From Spisula solida (Eukaryota; Mollusca; Bivalvia; Venerida; Mactridae), in contig OX365955.1 in assembly GCA_947247005.1 (NCBI GenBank), positions 1,684,001 to 1,748,000 on the forward strand: a stretch of 64,000 nucleotides of DNA. The letters are read 5' to 3'. The notes below the pieces were generated by a model. That model was not told where the DNA came from. It ran no database searches and was given only the letters and a program-made list of their open reading frames with translations. This document shows, in pieces, positions 59,317 to 64,000 of the stretch. The position numbers and the translations under genes were made by a program. The number at the start of each line of letters is the position of its first letter. Position 1 is the first letter of the stretch.

Positions 59317-59413
59317 AACAGTGAAAATAACAAAGTGGTAATTTCACTGTTATTTTCACTGTTATTTTCACTGAAAAATCTCCGCAATCCATAGAAAGCA
59401 AATAATAAAGGGA
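59317..59413. repeat. dispersed repeat, copy 2 ('ttcactgttattttcactga')
   Basis: Second copy of the 16588-16680 element, with an extra internal 'ttattttcactg' duplication. Confidence 0.6.
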
Positions 59414-59614
59414 GGTAATTCAGAACATACCAAAGTTTGACTCAAGCTGCATAAATAAGTGTTGGACATTAATTTATTTTTCTTTGTCAAAATTGATTTT
59501 CCTTGCAAATTTGTATGACTGATGTTTATGACATCCAAACAATTCTCCAGCTTATAATCAGATAGATTGAATATGCATAACAGTAATGTTGTTTGAACAA
59601 AATTAGTTATTATA

Positions 59615-59960
59615 CCCCAAGATACATAGTATATAGGGGCTATATTGGAGTCATGCTTGAGGATGGTTGGTTGGTCCGTGCAAATTTTGTCCGCAATATT
59701 CCTCTGTTACCAATAGTCGGATTTCAATGAAACTTTGCATGAATGATCAGTACCAAGTCTAGCTGAGCATATTCTCGGCACACATTGGTAGGATTAATTT
59801 TAAGGGAGTTACGACCCTTGTTTTTTTATACTTATAATTTTGTCTACACTTTTCCTTTGTTACCATTGGTTGGATTTCAATGAACTTTGCATGAATGATC
59901 AGTACTAATTCTAGTTTTTTTGTCAGAGCACATTGAAGTGACTGAGTCAAGCATTTCTGG
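59615..59960. repeat. dispersed repeat with internal tandem duplication
   Basis: 'tgttaccaatagtcggattt' / 'tgttaccattggttggattt', each followed by 'caatgaa(a)ctttgcatgaat' and 'gatcagtac', occur at about 59705 and 59858. The leading 'ggagtcatgcttg' recurs at 63897. Confidence 0.6.
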
Positions 59961-60309
59961 GGGTATTTAGTGATATTTCTTGTTTCCAATTCAGTTCAGC
60001 AATGAGGGGTTGTTATCCTTTAAATTCATGTTGCGTATTTGCAGTTTAATACACCGTCACAATATTTGTTCTCGATCAGTTTAAGTAGCATTGCAATTGA
60101 AATGCATGCATGCACTATGATGGATACTTTCTTTTTTTGTTTTGAGTATATTATAAACATTTTTAGTCAGTAGTTCATGTTGTTTAAAATTGCATAATGC
60201 TTTACAACCATAATACTAAATAGGTAAAAAGAGATGACATGAAATACATTGTTTTGTTATGTGTTCTTTATACTAAATACTGGTATAGTGGAGATCAATA
60301 TACCTGTAC

Positions 60310-60747
60310 CAGGGTTCTCACGAATTTTCTATCACAAAATTCCCTGACTTTTCCCTGATTTTTGCCTGACAACGGAGCAGTTTTCCCCGACTTTTTAGAG
60401 CAATACGGTAACACAGGATCCTTTTGTTAGAGCAAAATATGGAAATAAAATAGAGAAAATGAGGGTATATTTGCTTTATACGGAACTAAAAGGTTAAAGG
60501 CAACAGTTTTTAAGGCTGTTGATTGACATAAAGTTATTATAACTTAAAATAATTCCAAGCGAGAATAGCGAGGGAGGATATTTTGTCAGTCTTAGGTAGT
60601 TTCTTCATAGGAAACGACTCTTATCAAGAGCTTCAATGAATAATTCCCTGACTTTTTCTTGACTTGCTCAATTTCCAGATTTCCCCGATTTATTCCAAAA
60701 TTCCCTGACCTTGAAAAAATTGTTTTTCCCTGACCGTGGGAACCCTG
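60310..60747. mobile_element. 438-bp MITE with CAGGGTTC(T/C)CAC ends
   Basis: The left end 'cagggttctcacg' and right end 'cgtgggaaccctg' are inverted. TGTACC lies next to both termini, suggesting a short target duplication. The interior is full of 'ttccctgac' phrases. The CAGGG termini suggest a hAT-related non-autonomous element; superfamily not proven. Confidence 0.6.
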
Positions 60748-60968
60748 TGTACCTATACCACAGTGCATGACACCTATAAGATGTACTGCTTTGTTGTTAA
60801 TTTGAGTCCGAAAACTAAATACATGTATAGTCAGTTGATTTATACCAATTTATCTAAGGTTGATTGTGATACCACAAAGGTATGAGAAAAGAGAAGCCAT
60901 ATTCCCTTTTATGCTGAGCATCTAGCAAGAGAAATACTGGTACCATTTTATTTCGCCTTTGGTTTGAC

Positions 60969-61040
60969 GGGACCTAGGATCGAACCCGAAACTTCCCTTG
61001 CTTGAAGCGGATGCTCTACCGCTTAGCTATCGAGGAGGCC
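60969..61040 (-). tRNA. tRNA-like / tRNA-derived SINE head (probably not functional)
   Basis: On the minus strand 'tagctaagcggtagagca' is a good A box/D arm (61012-61029) and 'gggttcgatcc' a perfect B box/T loop (60977-60987), spaced as in a tRNA gene, so RNA polymerase III could recognise it. The acceptor arms ('ggcctcc' and 'tcccgtc') pair poorly and the anticodon stem is weak, so a tRNA-derived SINE or tRNA pseudogene is more likely than a working tRNA. Confidence 0.5.
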
Positions 61041-61269
61041 TGTATAGTCAGTTGGATGAATGGCATCCCTGCCCATAGCTAGAATCGGCATACTAACTGG
61101 ATGAGTGGCATACAAGTATTCAAAACTAATTACACTTAAAGGCCTAAAAAGAGTTGTTTGTTTCCAGTATTCTCCCCTACCCCAAACATTTGTCTGCACC
61201 CTGTATAGTGTATGGTATTCAGTTTGAAAGTAATGATTATCTTATATGTGATAGATTAGAACAAATAGA

Positions 61270-61500
61270 GTAAATTTTTAATGATTAAAAAGAGCGGAGC
61301 GAGCAAAGCTAATCTTTTTTAGTCATTAAAAATTTACTTTATATGCTCCAACTTACTTAGAATGTAACATCCAGCATTTTGATTGGCTGATGGAATATAG
61401 CGCCAAGACATGACGTCACGTCTGTTAATAGTAAAATTTTAATGATTAAATTTTCATTTCACCGCCAAAATGCAACGTTTTCATTGGCTCATAATGTAGG
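61270..61500. repeat. foldback repeat with CRE-like site, second type
   Basis: 'taaatttttaatgattaaaa' mirrors 'tagtcattaaaaatttactt', with 'gagcggagcgagcaaagct' in the loop. 'gattggctga' and 'atgacgtcacg' follow about 75-110 bp downstream, and a further 'tttaatgattaaattttcat' lies at 61438. Confidence 0.6.
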
Positions 61501-62019
61501 TTATATTCTTAGAAAAAGCAACAGTTAACCTTCCATATTTTTATGACATGATACCAGAAACAAACACTTTTTATTAAGCCCAAAGTGACATAGAAGAAAC
61601 ACAGTATTTACTATGATATTCTTTTATTAAAGGGGCAGTGATCTTCCATTACATCAGTAAATTATAACTGATTAAATTGACAACTACCAACAATAATGCA
61701 TATTGGACCAATGATAAAAACAGAAATAATATCCTCAACCATCCATAAGTTTCATAAGGATAAATCTACACAAGATTTTACTGTTACTTGAATTAACAAT
61801 GAAATTACAGCTGTACATTAAATGCACTGACAATAAATGAAGATATTAAGTGTACATTTATATTACATGTACCAGTATACAAAATTACAAAGACACAAGG
61901 CTAGTTCAACATATGCTTGCAATAAAAATTGAAGTTGGTCAAACAAATGGGAAGATGCAAACAATAAATATACTTCCAACTAGAGCTGTCGCCATTCGGC
62001 AGACTAATATACCACCGCC

Positions 62020-62190
62020 GGCAAAGGGCCATAATTCTGCCAAAATTCATGTGAAAGTTTGAGCAAAATCCTACCCAAACTGTAGGAGTTGCGTCCACAA
62101 GAATGTTTCTACGGACAGGCAGACAGACGGACGGACAAGCTGAATACAGTATACCCCCCTAACAACTGGTTGTGCGGGGGTATAATTACA
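62020..62190. repeat. dispersed repeat tail '...gacagacggacggacaag...gcgggggtataatt'
   Basis: 'gggccataattctgccaaaa', the 'cagacagacggacggac' run and the terminal 'gtgcgggggtataatt' (with inverted 'tatacccccc' just before it) are typical of short interspersed elements in molluscs. Confidence 0.5.
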
Positions 62191-62224
62191 ACAACATGTT
62201 GCTAAAGTCTATAAGAATCCATCA

Positions 62225-62715
62225 TGAGCTTCTATGTAGGATAAGGATATCTCACCCGAGGGGTCGGATTTTTACAAGGGACGAGGCTTGCCGAGTTCCT
62301 GGTTAAAATTCCGACCCCGAGGGTGAGATATCCCTATCCTACATAGACTGTCTCATGATGGATTATTTTTCTCCGACGTAATTTGAGAAAATGGGACTTT
62401 ATAACACAATTAGCTTTCATGGCGTCAAAATGACGTCATTATAACGTGATTTTTGCCGTACGTTCTCATTAAAAAAAATCATTAATAATAACGTTAATAA
62501 AGCGTACGCTGTTGTGGTACGCTAAATATTATGCTTTTAAAATGGCATAGAGCCTATTGGTGTTCGTCTTCATTAGCTTTATATCGCCATGAACTCGTAA
62601 ATCCCGAAACTAAGGTCGGAATTAAATCACGCGCTGGTCGCTCATGTAAGAAAGATATTGCTAATGTAAGATAGAAGTTTCTTACATGAGCTGAAAACCT
62701 ATCTTACACCAGTTA
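62225..62715. repeat. foldback repeat with CRE-like site, third type
   Basis: 'atatctcacccgaggggtcg' mirrors 'ccccgagggtgagatatcc'; outside it 'tccatcatgag' with 'gtaggataagg' mirrors 'cctatcctacatag' and 'ctcatgatgga'. 'aaatgacgtcattataacg' follows near 62428. The right part ends with 'cttacatgagc'/'gctcatgtaag' style inversions near 62640-62700. Confidence 0.6.
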
Positions 62716-62759
62716 AAGTGGGAGAAAAATACATCTGTTAATGTACCCACCTATCGAAA

Positions 62760-64000
62760 CAGTAAATGTTGATTTGGATGGAAGGTGTTCTTTCATAACA
62801 TGTATGAAAATATAATTTAAAATTGTCTGATGGGAGAATCCGAGATCAATTTGGCGGTCTCTGCAGACAGGTTTCATCGTAGCGGTATTTGTTCACAGGT
62901 GGTCTCAAAAGTTTGACTGTATGTAAAGCATAGACACAAATGACGAAAAGGTATGTCCAGATTGAGTAAAATTCCTGAATTTTGATCACTGACAAACACT
63001 AAAGTTTTCTTTAAATGTTCATGTAGTTTTATTTCCTCAGGTCAATGTCTTCTTGGTAGTATGTTCTGTTTCCAGTTCATCGGAGGTCATGTATTAACTA
63101 CCTGAAAAATGCATAAATACACAAATTAACAATTTCTAGACATTCGAAGCAAAACTAAAACTGCTTGATCACGAAAATGAATATAGTTTTATTCGGATAC
63201 CAGCTTTAGAGTCATTGCCCTAAAAATGATGTTTGCTTGTGTCGCTCTTAACTCTCAATATTTATATTGCTTAAGTGCGTGGCCATTTGGTTTTTACCCT
63301 GCCTAATTTGCCAATGACCCCTGATTTGAGAGACCCAAAGTTTGTGTGACACAAGGAATCTGGATGTGCTTCCCTAGCTTTTTCCAAATAGACCCATTGA
63401 TCACTAGTATTAGCAGAGTAGTGGCCCTTGAAATGATGAAACGGTCAACATGGTCAAATAGCATGTGGTGGCATTCGTGTTATATGGACGCACTTCTAGT
63501 TTAAGATTTTTTCTAGGGTTGACCTAACTCATGATTGTAAATGCAAATGTATGTCGGTCCTATTATATTTATTAGAAAAATGTATTGACAAAGAAATATT
63601 ACCATTTATCATAATCCTTTTTTCTATTGATAATGTCTAGATGTCAGATTATAAAGTTGATTCTCTTCTTCCGTTGTTGGAGATTGTACAAACTACATCT
63701 ACCAGTATATTCTTTTGTGCATACAGTCCTGCAAAAAAGAGTGACAGTTTACAGATTTACCTGAGAGAGATATGGCTATGAGCCCCGTATGACAACCGGT
63801 TACCCACAGAGCTACATCATAGTATTTAATTGGCATCTACCTAATGATGCTAAGATTGGTTGAATTTGGCAGTATCAAAGATCATACAAGCAATTGGAGT
63901 CATGCTTGCGGTCGGTCCGTTAGTCTGACAAATTATCTGCTGACCGCGGTATCAAGTGTCGTTTCATCCAGGTTTATCACATTGTCAACTGAAGGAATAA
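62760..64000. other. intergenic, nothing recognised
   Basis: No gene or clear repeat. Phrases at 63897-63990 ('ggagtcatgcttgcggtcgg') match the start of the dispersed repeat at 59640. Confidence 0.4.

Noticed and set aside
60969..61040. Functional tRNA gene
   Set aside because: A and B boxes are good, but the acceptor and anticodon stems pair poorly; a tRNA-derived SINE or pseudogene is likelier.

Overview
This window is eukaryotic, A+T-rich and dominated by transposable elements and tandem repeats. There are no bacterial operons or ribosome-binding sites, and no intact multi-exon host gene can be followed. The repeats (foldback MITEs with TA or TTA target duplications, tRNA-derived fragments, short dispersed elements ending in 'gggggcata', an 'aagagggcccaaagggcc' repeat, abundant minisatellites) and a Helentron-type rolling-circle transposon suggest a marine invertebrate, most likely a bivalve mollusc. 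That assignment is an inference from remembered repeat styles, not from a marker gene.

Layout. 1-4.3 kb: intergenic DNA with two unrecognised ORFs. 4.35-7.5 kb: a 5'-truncated non-LTR retrotransposon (LINE) with a largely open reverse transcriptase. 8.2-9.4 kb: a decayed 3' end of a related LINE, short direct repeats and a small MITE. 9.57-16.0 kb: a tandem-repeat belt (69-bp array, foldback MITE, 184-bp satellite, 27-30-bp array). 16-25 kb: dispersed repeats, a second copy of the 'CAGTACAACC' MITE and a 105-bp array. 24.97-32.64 kb: a 7.7-kb structure bounded by ~107-bp inverted repeats; inside it two 948-bp modules and two 220-bp modules are repeated directly, but each pair encloses a different, non-homologous core.

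32.66-47.70 kb (minus strand): a decayed autonomous Helentron. In transcript order it has an N-terminal region with an expanded in-frame 12-residue coding minisatellite, a peptidase domain resembling the C76/tegument-type deubiquitinase fold, a Lys/Glu-rich 21-residue repeat region, a Cys-rich segment, a HUH Rep domain with two tyrosines, a PIF1-like helicase and a C-terminal EEP endonuclease. It is broken by in-frame stops, a frameshift at an A8 run, an internal helicase deletion, and a 6.3-kb TIR element (34643-40969) inserted with a 3-bp ATG duplication exactly at the Rep/helicase join.

47.7-64 kb: mostly dispersed repeats and MITEs, one zinc-ribbon/RPA-like ORF (53.1-53.6 kb), two weak exon candidates (55.3 and 57.5 kb), three foldback repeats sharing a 'hairpin then TGACGTCA' arrangement, and a tRNA-derived fragment at 61.0 kb. 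All annotation is by reading alone; repeat boundaries come from visible inverted repeats and flanking duplications.
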